Origin: Latrodectus hesperus
Taxonomy: Eukaryota; Arthropoda; Arachnida; Araneae; Theridiidae
DNA length: 64,000 nucleotides
Reading direction: 5' to 3'
Assembly: GCA_037975125.1 (NCBI GenBank)
Contig: JAJQOW010000023.1
Span: 411,501-475,500, forward strand
In this document: one piece after another, positions 13,023 to 25,816 of the stretch
Layout of the letters: each line of letters opens with the position of its first letter
Position numbering within the stretch: position 1 is the stretch's first letter
Notes under the pieces: model-generated
What the model saw: the letters and a program-made list of their open reading frames with translations, nothing else
The model's database searches: none
Told to the model about the DNA's origin: nothing
Translations under genes and position numbers: made by a program

Positions 13023-15037
13023 TAAATATTATGTACTGAAGTAATAAAAAGATTACCAAAATTACTCTTTAATTGTTTTTCATCTACTCAAGTCTATTGA
13101 TTTTTTTCCATGGTTAAATCGTCGCGTTCAAGACTATTAAAAATTCTATTCTTACTTGAGTCTCTTCTGTCTCTAGATTTAAAAATTAAATTTTTAATTT
13201 TAAAATTTATAAATTTCATATTTAAATTTCTAGCATTTGAAGTAATTATTTTTATTATAAGAAGTACAATAATCTGTACGTTAATTTCAAAATAAAATTA
13301 ATTAATATAAGTGAATTATATTAAAACTAAATAAAATAAATTAGAATTAATAACTTAATTTGACTAAATACTTTTGATTCTAAATTAATGAAATTAATTA
13401 AATTATTTTATTAATTTGTTAAAATTAATAAAGTAAATAATAATTCAAAGTACAATAAAGTAAACAAATCTAATAAAGTAACAATTTCTACACATGCTAT
13501 AAATTATTCAATCTTATTTGATGCTTGCATCATAAATTTTAGTAATGAAAAACATGTTTCACACAAAGTGAAAGGAAAATAAATATACATAAGAACAAAA
13601 AAAATATCTCCATCATTTTTTATTTTAACTGTTTACAATTATTACATATTTTATTAAATTGAATTATTTGTATTATATTTCTACTTAATTATATTTCTTT
13701 CATAATTAATAACAAAAATGCTTATTTTTCGAGGAAAGAAAATGTTTAAATTTACAACACTGTTTTTAAATTCATACTTTTTGAACAAAAAAGTTATTTA
13801 TTTACTTGTTTGAAAGATGGTGAATATATTTTTTCTTTGATCATTTCACAAATTCTTCAGACATGGTTGTAAAATACATAGTTGTTCAGTAAAAAACTAA
13901 CTTTTTATATGTACGAATGGTAATAATTTTCCTCACTAAGTACATGTTTCTAATCAGAAAAAGAATTATGATCAATTTTAAAAGAATTATTTTCTTTGCG
14001 AAGATGAATTTAACAAACAATGCTTTATTGACAAAAAGATAAACACTATTTTACAAAAATTAAGGAAACGAAAAAAATTAATTAAGAATTCTTTAAGAAA
14101 GTTTCTGTTTTTAAATATATACTTAGTATATTTTTTGGAAATGATGTAGCACCACTATCCATCTTTTTAATAATTATTTCTTTTGTTAACATCAGAAAAT
14201 TTTTTCGCAGCTTTTTTTTTCTCTTTATGATGCATTGTTTTAAGAAAGTTGTTTTTCAAACATTAAGCAGTTTTGTGAGATTATGTTTTCTTTCTCTGTT
14301 TCTTCTTCGTACTAATTTTTCACATTTCATTTGAATGTTTTTATTTTTTAATTTGCTGTATTTATTCTTTAAAAGTATTTCTTAGTAAAATATAATTTTA
14401 AAAAATGTGAAATCGTTTTCAATTACAAAGTCAATAAAATATTAAGTTATTTAGCGGAATAATCTTATTGATAGTGATTATGCTTTTTATGTGGGAATGT
14501 ATGCTGTCGAACATTTCACATTCCAAGAATTTAAATTCAATAAAGAATTCATGATTATGATTAACTTAAATATGATTCTGATGAGTATAATGAATCTGTG
14601 CATTCATTATTTTTCTTGAGTTCGCTTACAATAACTCTCCTGATAACACTTGAAGATAATGCAGTAGATTTCAAAAGAAAAATATTGAATTTAATTCTTC
14701 TTTGTGTGGGAGTAGACCGTCCCTTTTCTAATGCCCTTACATTTGTGCTTAATAGTGATATTAAAAGGAATTCGTCATACCAGAAATCGAATTTATCACA
14801 CAAAATTTCTTAAAACTTCTAGGATTTGCATATGAATGTTTTCCTGACAAACATTGTTTCTAATTTTATCTAGATATACAAAGACCATATGATAATTTGG
14901 TCTTTTTTCATTCTCAAAGATAATCACTCATAGCTGACACCGTGTTGTTGGTTTAATCAATTCCTACTCTTAAACTGTGTCAGTGTGCATCATCTTAAAG
15001 TCATATTAGATTGATTCCTAAATAAATTGACTTTGGT
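12586..15037. other. AT-rich DNA, nothing recognised
   Basis: Extremely AT-rich apart from the dinucleotide tract at 12940-13019. The open frames here are ones expected from low-complexity sequence and no exon is supported. Confidence 0.6.
12940..13019. repeat. (TA)n microsatellite
   Basis: About 80 bp of alternating TA, interrupted once by a G near 12952. Confidence 0.95.
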
Positions 15038-15300
15038 TGGTTGGTTGGTCGGGTTTTCTGGCGCAAGGTCCAAAAAGGACAAGCTTGGTTAAGTTAATGT
15101 CATTTATTCCAATATCACTACGCTAAAAGTGATAACAAAGATCTTGCACTATGAGAAAGCAAGAAGTAGAAAGAAAAGATAAATGGATAATGTTCTGAAG
15201 GACTGAAGAACTTTAGAGATTTCCAAATGAAACATAGTGCTACAGGCTAAGCCCCACTCCAGCCTAGGATACAGGTAAAGAAGAGTGAATATATAATCTT
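15038..15300 (+). repeat. Probable SINE-like interspersed repeat with GGTT-repeat start
   Basis: Begins with several GGTT units followed by GGGTTTTCTGGCGCAAGGTC. Balanced-composition islands starting with tandem GGTT and a GGCGCAA motif are frequent interspersed repeats in arthropods. Only one copy is present in the window, so family, orientation and the right boundary are guesses. Confidence 0.35.
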
Positions 15301-17379
15301 GAATTTCAATTAATCATGAAAAATATTCTTCCACAAAAGTTCGCTAGTATCTTTGAGAAAAAGCTTCCATTCAGTTTCAGATTATATTTTAAAATTATCA
15401 AGTACAATGATGGTAAATCAAAAGAGATAATAAAATGGAATAATTTAGTTGATTTCAATATCTTAAAAGTAGCTTAGCATTGCTTATGGTCGTAAAATAC
15501 CATGAACATGAACAGGTGGATATATAGATGTGGTTTTATAATCCTTTAGATACCGATTCTGTGATTTCTGTAGATTTTAGTACCACTTAACGAAAGCAAA
15601 TAATCAATAGTGATTTAATAATAATTTATTTAATAAGCATTCAATGCTAATATACTATCTTTAAGAGGTTTAGCTTTGTATACTGTAATTCAAGAATGAT
15701 AAATTTATGTGAGTATCTGAAATGCCTGGAAATAAAGCTATTCAATCTGTTTTGAAGAAACAAAGTGAGTTTTCCAATTATTATTATACCATAATGCTAT
15801 CATTATAAGAATTTTCATTATATTGCATATAATTTGATATATTTTAAGTGTCATGCGCAGTATTTATAGAATTGAATTTCTAATATCTAAAAATATTCAA
15901 AAAATAAATGCTAAAATATATGATTAAAATGCTGAAAAAGATGTTGAAAGTTACCTTTCTCTATTAACAAGGTGCAATTTTTCTTCTTTTTTATAATATT
16001 TTAATAAAAATCAGCTTGTTTGCAATAAGTTAACTGTAAATTCATTATTAAGACTGATTAAGCAATTGAGTTCTACAATAAGCATACGCATGCAACTCAA
16101 AATTAAGCATGCAATGAAAAAGTGCAAATGAATTTAATAACTATTAATAAGGTGCTTTTTTATAATATTTTGATAAAAATCTGCTTGTTCGCAATAAGTT
16201 AATTGCAAATTCATTATTAAGACTGATTAAACAATTGAGTTCTACAATGAGAAGACGACATTTGAATTTTCCCGATGAGATTACTTCCCAAATTATTACA
16301 ATGGCAACGCTATGATTATATTCATTCTTTCATGTTTTTGCATACGCATTATATTTATTAGTAACTCATATGACATGGATGAAACGCACAAATGGACATG
16401 GACTTCAATATTTAAGAAAATTTTACCAAAAGGCAATTTTTAAACGTTTCACAATTCCTTCATTTTGTTATTACCTAATGTGTAATGAGACTTTATTTCT
16501 GACGTTGTGAAGCACCGTTTTGAATAAAGTTGAAGGAAAATAAATATTATTTTTCATCATGGCAATTTTTCCACTAAAGTTGAGTACATATTTTCAACTG
16601 GAGAGCCAAGGCTTACGAATGCTGGAGAACTTTATCTATTTTTTGGGAAATATTTAAGATTTGTTTTTTGGGAAGCATTCTTAAAATATATTTTTTATTA
16701 TGTAATATGCTAGAATATTTTTTAGAAATTTAAAATAACTGTCAAAAGGGTTTAAATAATTTTAAGATTTTTATATAGAATTATATTTTTGGAATAACAC
16801 ATTACTGTGTTTCTTTATAGAATATTTTATATACGTAAATAGAAATTTTAAGAAAATCATATGGAATATATGTTATGAAGTGTATAACGTATAATCCATA
16901 TAATTTACCAAAAAAAAAAAAATCTTTAAAATACATAGAATATGTTTAATCTACTCAATAATGCATACCCAATATTCGATAATCATTTGGCGTGGATTAA
17001 CTAATATGCAAGATTATTGAAGCACACACATATATATATATATAATGATAAATGTTTTAAATAATTAACTCAGAAATATTGCCAAATATTTTGTCTTTAG
17101 TTGAAGAATATCATATACCATTTGGCTAACAGTGATATTCATTACATTAAATGGGCTATTCAAAGTAATAAGAAATCCATACAAAAAGAAGTGCCTTGCA
17201 CTTAATATGCTGTGGGAGCATCCTCGGGAAATAAGAAGGATTGAATTCTCTTTAAAATGGACATTTACAAGTTTTGTATGGCAATAAGTGGAATGTTGCA
17301 CCATTCCTAAAGCAGAAACTGCTTTAACGTCTGGAGAAACGCTAGAGTAGGATAACGGGATGTCATTCTTTCTATCAAA
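15301..17379. other. AT-rich DNA; open frame of unclear meaning at its end
   Basis: Nothing recognised apart from a tandem duplication at 15961-16250. A minus-strand frame is open over 107 codons between 17065 and 17388 and continues in frame from the Tc1 relic just upstream of it, but its sequence does not resemble a transposase C-terminus and I do not call it a gene. Confidence 0.45.
15961..16250. repeat. Local tandem duplication, period about 180 bp
   Basis: The block from CTATTAACAAGGTGC at 15961 to GAGTTCTACAATAAG near 16083 recurs from CTATTAATAAGGTGC at 16141 to GAGTTCTACAATGAG near 16250, with scattered substitutions and a 15-bp indel after GGTGC. Confidence 0.8.
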
Positions 17380-17600
17380 ACTGACCACAAGAGCTTTGAC
17401 GTTTAAGTCTGGTGATTAAGTAAGATGCGTAATTGATTCTTCATGTTTCTGTAACCATGAGTGAACAATTCGACAAGGATGAATTTGGGAGTTGTCATCT
17501 TGATAAGTGAAATCTTCAAACGGAAACAATGTCTGCACCTTAAAACGCAGTTGGTAAGTCAAGAGATTGGCATAGTAAATGCTAGCGACCTGTTCATGTA
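17380..17600 (-). pseudogene. Tc1-like transposase fragment
   Basis: Read on the minus strand from about 17550 downward, the frame gives FTYQDDNSQIHPCRIVHSWL followed by QKHEESITHL, a stop, and SPDLNV. This matches the middle of the Tc1 catalytic domain, where the second catalytic Asp sits in a 'FQ(D/Q)DNxPxHTAR' motif and 'SPDLNPIE' carries the third acidic residue about 34 residues later. Here the third acidic residue is lost (SPDLNVKAL in place of SPDLNPIE) and a TAA interrupts the frame just before SPDLN. No inverted repeats were found around it. An old, truncated DDE transposase; other Tc1/mariner subfamilies are possible. Confidence 0.65.
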
Positions 17601-17785
17601 AGGAAACAAAAAAATGTATTTTAAACCTCGAAACGAGGCCTCAAACCAATACAGAGCCATTACTATGTTTCACTCAAGAAAAGAAACAATACTAGGTACT
17701 AGGTTATGTAGATGTTCATTCAGTTCAGTAATGATTTTTGGTACTGTGGTCTTCGCTTCTGGTGATAACAACAATCTTCTTTTAA

Positions 17786-18160
17786 GGGCCGTGGTAGCCT
17801 AGTGGTTAAAGCATCCGCCTTCCATTCGAAAGGGCGGGGTTCGATTCCCATTACCACCAAAGACCCACCGAGTACTTGCGATAAATGTGCTCTTTAAATC
17901 TATGGAATTGAAAGTCCTGTGGTCAGTAGTTGAACAATTACCATGAGTGTTGGAGAAAATTTCCTTCCTATCCAGATCAAAGTCAAAATTCAGGAATTGG
18001 ATTCTGTGATAGAGCCATCTATTGGAGGAATATTAGAACAAAGACATACTTTCACCTCTGTGGTACTCTGGTTAAACGAAAGACGCACCCTTCTGACTTA
18101 ATTTCAGATAGCCGTTAGCTGGCGAGCTTGGTTTGTCCAAGTGTCATAAATAATAACAAA
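17786..18160 (+). mobile_element. SINE-B, full-length copy 1 (tRNA-derived head)
   Basis: Begins GGGCCGTGGTAGCCTAGTGG, whose TAGCCTAGTGG is an RNA polymerase III A box, followed 45 bp later by the B box GGTTCGATTCC. The first 75 bp fold like a tRNA with a Glu-like CTTCCAT anticodon loop; tRNA-Glu or tRNA-Gly ancestry is possible. The body runs through GCTTGGTTTGTCCAAGTGTC and ends in a short TAATAACAA tail. Minus-strand copies lie at 60063-60425 and, truncated, at 43223-43478; the last 130 bp recur in the chimera at 32609-33015. It needs LINE machinery in trans. Confidence 0.85.
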
Positions 18161-20439
<2,279 letters not shown>

Positions 20440-22210
20440 ATTGAGAAAAAATGTTTTGATTAATATCTGTTAAAAAGGCATCACGATCGAGCACGTCAGT
20501 AGCAACTTAGATTTCGAAAACACAAAAATCAGTTCATTTTCTGGCGTAACACACGGTGCATCGAAACGTTAAATTAATCGGTCTCCGACATGCATCCACC
20601 CCCACTCCCCCCACCATCCCTTTTTGGCTCTTTTCCCTTAAAACTCAGCCAACAATGGCCGCCACCGTGCTGCCTTATCGGAACTAATTTTTCAAAATAA
20701 ATCACCGATCGCCCAGTTTTGCACTGGAGCAAAGATAGCTACTTCTTTTCGGTGAGGAGATAGGGACTAATTACACTACCATTGTTTCTGTGTCCCTCCG
20801 CCCGAACCACACCATCGACGGCGGGAGGGGTCGGTGGGTGGAAGCATTAACTCGTTTTATCCGAGAATAGCGCGTCGAGGGAGGGGATAAGAGCTCAGCC
20901 CCATAATGAGCATCAACTCACCTCATGATGAATGCCTACACCCCAACAAACGCATCTCTCCCTGTTCGGTTGCTTTGCCTGCCGATGCGCAATAGAGCGA
21001 AAGGACGACTCGAAACCGGGAGATAGGGAAAAGAGAATAGAACGAACAATAATAATATTACCAAAAAGTAAGGAAAAAAATAATAAAAAAATCGCCTTCC
21101 CCGTTGATTCCTTTTTGCCACGGCTAACCAGCTTGCCTGGCACCCACGAAAACAAATAAGGTAATTGATAAAAACTTTCAACTTAGTTCATCAGCGAGGG
21201 TGGCGGGGGAGGATCAGGAGGTGCGGATCCATTGGAAATTACGTATGTCATCGCAAAAACCCTGATAATGAAAGTTTTCCGGATCGAACACCACCTCATC
21301 GCTAACCCCCTTTCCTATGAGTTGGTTTTTTGATGTTCTTCTTATCCGACTCCTCACCCCTAGAGAACAGTTGCGGAACAGTGCACCTCACCCCCATCCC
21401 CCATCTGCAACGTCTTCTGATTTCGCCCCAGCCATACCTCGCCTCCTTCACATTTTCATTCTTATCCATGGATATTGACTCGGTTGCAAATGCCGTGATG
21501 GATCATCGCGAGAGATCTTGACTGTAACCGTCGTTTGACTTCGTGTGCTCTCTCTCTCTCCACTCCTTTCTGGGGATTTTCACCCTCTCCTCTTCCTTCT
21601 CTACACCCCTAAAAATCTCTCTCCCCCAATATTTTCTTATTTTTTGGATACTTTTTGTTGTACCTCGATGGTGGCGAGCAGAGCGGGGAAGGGGGAAAAA
21701 GTGGTTTTTGTTTGTTTTTATTTTCCCTACAAGGAAAAATTTTCCCTTTTTCTTTGCCTTCTTGGCTCGTTAACCTGTTGGCCCCCGATGCGTTGGCGAT
21801 GAAATTAATAAATGAAATATAACGAAAAAAAGGACGAGGAACGCGCTCGTACCAAAAAATAATGTAATAAATGAAAAAGATATTTTTCCCTTCATTTAAA
21901 ATTGCTTTCGCTCTCCAAAATAATTTAGAGATTCCAGTGGTCGGCGTATGCAGGGGGGACGTCAACTCTGGCATCATTTTTTCCACATCACAGATGGGAA
22001 AAAATTTTTTAATCGAATTTGTCTTCGTTCCTAACGCCATTAGTTGGTGAAGAGTGAGGGGGGAGTCCAAAATTAGAGGAGGGAAAAAATCACATTTTTA
22101 CTTCACCTTTTCATTTTAAGTGATTCCCCCTTTTTGTGTTTAGTGAAAATTGGTGTGCGGAGATGATGGAAAATCAACAACGGTTGGACAATATTGCCAC
22201 AAGAATCTCT
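20440..22210. other. GC/CpG-rich island 1, no recognised gene
   Basis: About 1.8 kb that stands out sharply from its AT-rich surroundings, with many CpG dinucleotides (for example around 20470-20580, 20810-20890 and 20960-21010) and purine- or pyrimidine-rich runs. Frames up to 153 codons are open (minus strand 21609-22070) but they are low in complexity, show no domain and lack splice-flanked structure. A very short ATG frame with a good Kozak context lies at 20654-20686 (MAATVLPYRN, then stop). Retained CpG and lack of repeats suggest single-copy functional DNA such as a promoter, an untranslated first exon or an enhancer. That is an inference. Islands at 33640-34690 and 49480-50650 have the same character. 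Confidence 0.45.
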
Positions 22211-22574
22211 CTCTGGCATAAATAAATCCTGTTTGTTTACTTAAACTTCATGAATAAATTTTGCGATGTAATGTCCTTTTTTTAAAAAAGAAATAGTTAA
22301 TATTAAAGTAAATTACCTTAGTGTGATATAAAATTTAAAATAATCAAATTAAAAATATTAAGAAACTATTAACAAAAATGAAATTAATTTTGGTTAATGA
22401 ATTTATAGATACTTAATCACATATATTCATTATTGAATCTTTCAAACATTACATTTTAAGTGAGAATTAAAATTTCCAGAAATTCTGCAAACATCAGCTT
22501 TGTAGAATATAAACCACATATAATAAACCCAATTAGTTAATTATGTAACTAAATTTACTTTAAGTATATTTATA

Positions 22575-22603
22575 CACTACTGGCCATTAAAATTGCTACA
22601 CCA
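22575..22603. repeat. Left terminal inverted repeat of the Tc1-like element
   Basis: 29 bp, exact reverse complement of 23955-23983, preceded by TA. Confidence 0.97.
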
Positions 22604-22732
22604 AGAAGGAATGCAAATAACAGAACGATATTTATTGGACACATACATTATAGAAAAGTGTACTGAACAAGTACAAGGAAAGAACAAGTGATTAGATTTA
22701 CAGGAAATTAGGATGCATAGATCTTTGAGAAA

Positions 22733-23751
22733 TCAGTACCCAGAGCAGCCACCTCTGGCTGCAATAACAGCATTTATCCGCCTAGGTATGGAGTCAAACA
22801 GAGATTGTATGGCATGTACGGGGATCTCAGTCCATGCAGCTTCAACACTATGCCACAGTTCATCGACAGTAGTGGATGGTGAGTGATGGCGTGCCAATCG
22901 CTCGGCAACCAATGACCACACGTTCTCAATTGGTGACAGATCAGGAGAACGTGCTGGCCAGGGTAACAGTCGAACCTGTTTTGTATCAAGGAAGTTCAGA
23001 ACAGTATGAGCAACATGCGGTCGTGCATTAGGGAGGCCTCGAATATAGGGCAGAGCCACGGGCCTTAACAAATCAGAACTGTAACGGTTGATGTTCAAAG
23101 TGCCGGTAATGCGAACAAGAATTGATCGAGACGTGTATCCAATGGCACCCCATACCATCACTCCAGCAGATGGGCCAGTATGGCGATGTCCAATGCAAGC
23201 TGGCAATGCGCGTTCTCCACGATGCCTCCAAACATGGATACGGCCATCATGGTCCTGTATACAGAACCGAGATTCATCTGTAAAGATGACGTGATGCCAT
23301 TCCCGCATCCAGGTTCGTCGCTGATCACACCATTGAAGGCGCTCCTGTCTGTGACGCAGCGTCAATGGTAGTCGAAGCCATGGTCGCCGTGCAGACAATC
23401 CATACTGCTGCAAACGTCGTCGAACTGTTCGAGCAGAAACTTGTTGCCTTGCTAATGACTCCATTTCTCGACTCAGGGTTCGTGACGTGGCTGTACGATC
23501 CCTTGTGACCATGCGGATAAGATGTCTGTTTTCTCTGCTATTAGTGATGGGGGTCGCTGAGATCCTGCATGACATTTCGTATGATTGTCCTGAACCCATC
23601 GATTCCATATTCTGCTAACAGTCATGGGGTCTTGACCGACGCGAGCACCAATATTGCGGTACGATAAACCGCAATCCTGGTAGGCTATAATCCTTCCTCG
23701 ATCAAAGTCAGACACGTGCTGATAGGCATTTCTTCTTCTTACACGAGGCAT
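22733..23751 (-). pseudogene. Tc1-like transposase, frameshifted and lacking the second catalytic Asp
   Basis: Cut-and-paste DDE transposase. Translation most likely starts at the ATG at 23751 (MPRVRRRNAYQHVSDFDRGR). The N-terminal part carries the paired-type helix-turn-helix (FDRGRIIAYQDCGLSYRNIG) that binds the element ends. The frame shifts near 23550, at a run of G, and continues in the frame of the 291-codon open stretch 22733-23608. There the first catalytic Asp is present in FTDESRF (residue 111 of that stretch) and the third acidic residue in SPDLSPIENVW (Glu 228). The second Asp is missing: family members have a 'FQQDNARPHVA' motif, but this copy reads IRGLPNARPHVAH, an in-frame loss of about 5-7 codons near 23030. 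The C-terminus (ARGGCSGY) is intact. Inactive, but close to a functional consensus. Confidence 0.92.
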
Positions 23752-23954
23752 TACAACAATTTTCTTTGCCGAAAACAATGTTGATACGGAAATTGAGTAT
23801 GAGAAAACTGCTGTCAAATCTCTGGTTTTATACACATTGTAGATGTCGCTACTGTCGCCTGCTTTGTATGAATGTGCTGAAAATCTAATCATTTGCATAT
23901 CACAGCAAGTTCTACCTGCCATGAAAATTTCACGTGTGTGGTGTGCCGCTTTCC

Positions 23955-23983
23955 TGGTGTAGCAATTTTAATGGCCAGTAGTG
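23955..23983. repeat. Right terminal inverted repeat of the Tc1-like element
   Basis: 29 bp, exact reverse complement of 22575-22603, followed by TA. Confidence 0.97.
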
Positions 23984-23985
23984 TA

Positions 23986-25681
23986 TTTATAAGGTATATT
24001 TTTATAATAAAAGTTTTTGTGTATTTTTGCACAACAAAACCAACAAGTGCATAATCATAAAAATTAAATAATTTGTAGGATTTGCATTTAAAATTTAAGA
24101 AATTATCCAAATTCAGTTAAGTTTTGAAATTCTTTCATAGAAATCAAACATAGTTGAGAAATCGATTAATATTTGAAGTTATTAATGTTTTGAAATTTCA
24201 ATTTACTTTAAAATTTAATGTAATTCATTCCCTTAGTTACAAATATACAGAAATATTTTTAATTAATAGTTTAGTTGTTGGCAATGTAACGTTTGAGAGA
24301 CATAATGTGGAAGTGGTGTAGTTGATATCCTAGTACTTATTAATTGTGTTAAGGTATTTTATTATCCAGATATAAATTCTTCCAGGGGAACTTTTCATAC
24401 ATACTGAGCTGTATTTCCATATTGCAAGGGAGAAAACCTGAAATTTTCCAAAGCTCTCACCCCACAAGACGTTATTTATCTTCCTTTTTACAAAATACAA
24501 GATTTATCTCCGATTGTTCAACATCGGCTGGAATAGATCTATGCTTTCACCCAGAAAAGTACGTTTTTATCCATGCCACGGAAAATTAGAAGGCAGTTTT
24601 AAACAATTTTTAATTAAGATTTAAAAAAAGATATAAATTAAAAACGTTATTAAAATTAGTATATTCTCATTTTTATAATCTAAGGAATGTAATTTATTTC
24701 ATAGATTTAAATATTTTGTCTTGATAACTATTCAGTTGGATTGCATAGGTGCTGCATACATGATTCCGAATTCTGATTATTTTTGGCGACGAAGAAATGT
24801 TGCCAAGACGTAAATACTAGGATTACTAAAATAAAATTTTCTGCATAATTCTTATAGGTCTCCATATGAATGACGTAATAAAAATGAGGCTGCCAGATAC
24901 ATAAGAAAATCCGCCAAAAAATCGCCAATCTCAGAATTTGGTATTATGGATTATACGGCACCTGTGCCAATTGGAGGTTAATTTTATTTTGTTTTCGTTC
25001 AAAAATTTTCTTGTTGCTTGTTCAGGACGAATTTTTTGAATGGTTAGTTAAAAAAGAGTTGTATTTATTCTTTTAGGATCATTTCTTTATAAATTTATAA
25101 TTTTTGATTTCTTTCCTTGCACAACTGGAATAGGAGTCATATTCTATAAAAATGTTACTTATGAAGACATAATGAAATAGGTAACAATAGAAAATTTATA
25201 ACCATTTTATATTATAAAGAAATCAGTGAATATAAATGAATAGAAATGAATTAATGAAAAAATGTAAGTAATGATCTTGTGGATGATTAGTCACACATGT
25301 AATAGAAAACTGCAAATCCTAATTGAATAAAAGCATCATTAAAGGGAATCATTTTTTAACAATAACATGAGATTTGTCTGCATCGATTTCGGAATTCCTT
25401 CATACGTCACATAAACTGAAATATTATTTCTATAATTTTCTGTTTACTTAAAGCGACTTATCTCAGTCTGATAACTTGTGCCTTAAATCATTTTCAAAAT
25501 GATCCTCGGAAATTTATTTTCGGAATTAGAATCCACTCGTCAGAGAACATATCAAATTTTATAATTTTTCTTAAAAAAACAACATTAAATTTCTCTGAAT
25601 TTTCGCGCTCTATTCTTTATTAAAATGGCAAGAAATAATGGTGATCGATTTCAGAGCTTTATGCTATTTATGTGCTTACAG
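23986..25681. other. AT-rich DNA preceding the candidate exon
   Basis: Contains an R5 repeat copy at about 24345-24560; otherwise nothing recognised. The last 30 bp before 25682 form a moderate splice acceptor. Confidence 0.5.
24345..24560. repeat. Dispersed repeat 'R5', distant copy
   Basis: Diverged match to 12000-12190: AAGGTATTTTA lead-in, GAACTTTTCAT, a GAAAATTTTCCA-like block, then TCTCCGATTGTTCA and CGGCTGGAAT, in the same order and spacing. Confidence 0.5.
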
Positions 25682-25816
25682 CTGACACTGAGAAAATTGT
25701 CCACACTGATTCAATCAGTCAAACCGAGAGAAAATGTGTGATTGAAAGAATATTAGAAGAATCATTAGAAGCAGGAACCAAGCAAAACCCCCAATGCTCG
25801 GCCTACCACCCCAGAG
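25682..25816 (+). CDS. Candidate internal host exon, symmetric phase 1-1, product unknown
   Basis: A 135-bp segment clearly richer in G+C than its surroundings and open in only one forward frame. It is preceded by a splice acceptor (TATGTGCTTACAG, ending 25681) and followed by a strong donor (GAG then GTATGT at 25817). The encoded segment begins ADTEKIVHTDSISQTERKC and continues VIERILEESLEAGTKQNPQC to SAYHPR: a charged, probably helical middle with two Cys and no membrane segment. The exon starts at codon position 2 and ends at codon position 1, so including or skipping it keeps the frame, as in cassette exons. I recognise no family. No further exon was found within tens of kilobases, which would mean very long introns. 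A chance open frame or an old transposon fragment cannot be excluded. Confidence 0.45.

Larger units (their letters stand above)
22575..23983 (-). mobile_element. Complete Tc1-like transposon with perfect 29-bp ends
   Basis: A 1409-bp element bounded by exact 29-bp terminal inverted repeats at 22575-22603 and 23955-23983, starting CACTACTGGCCATTAAAATT. TA target duplications sit at 22573-22574 and 23984-23985. One transposase gene runs on the minus strand between the ends and is broken by a frameshift and a small deletion. The perfect ends imply recent mobilisation, which with a defective gene means transposase supplied by another copy. A second element with similar ends (CACTNCTGGCC) lies at 54900-56322. 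Confidence 0.95.

Noticed and set aside
17786..17862. tRNA gene
   Set aside because: A and B boxes and a partial cloverleaf are present, but the same head with the same body recurs at 60063-60425; it is the head of a SINE.
21609..22070. 153-codon minus-strand gene in GC island 1
   Set aside because: Low-complexity translation, no domain, no splice-like borders, and overlapping plus-strand frames are equally open.
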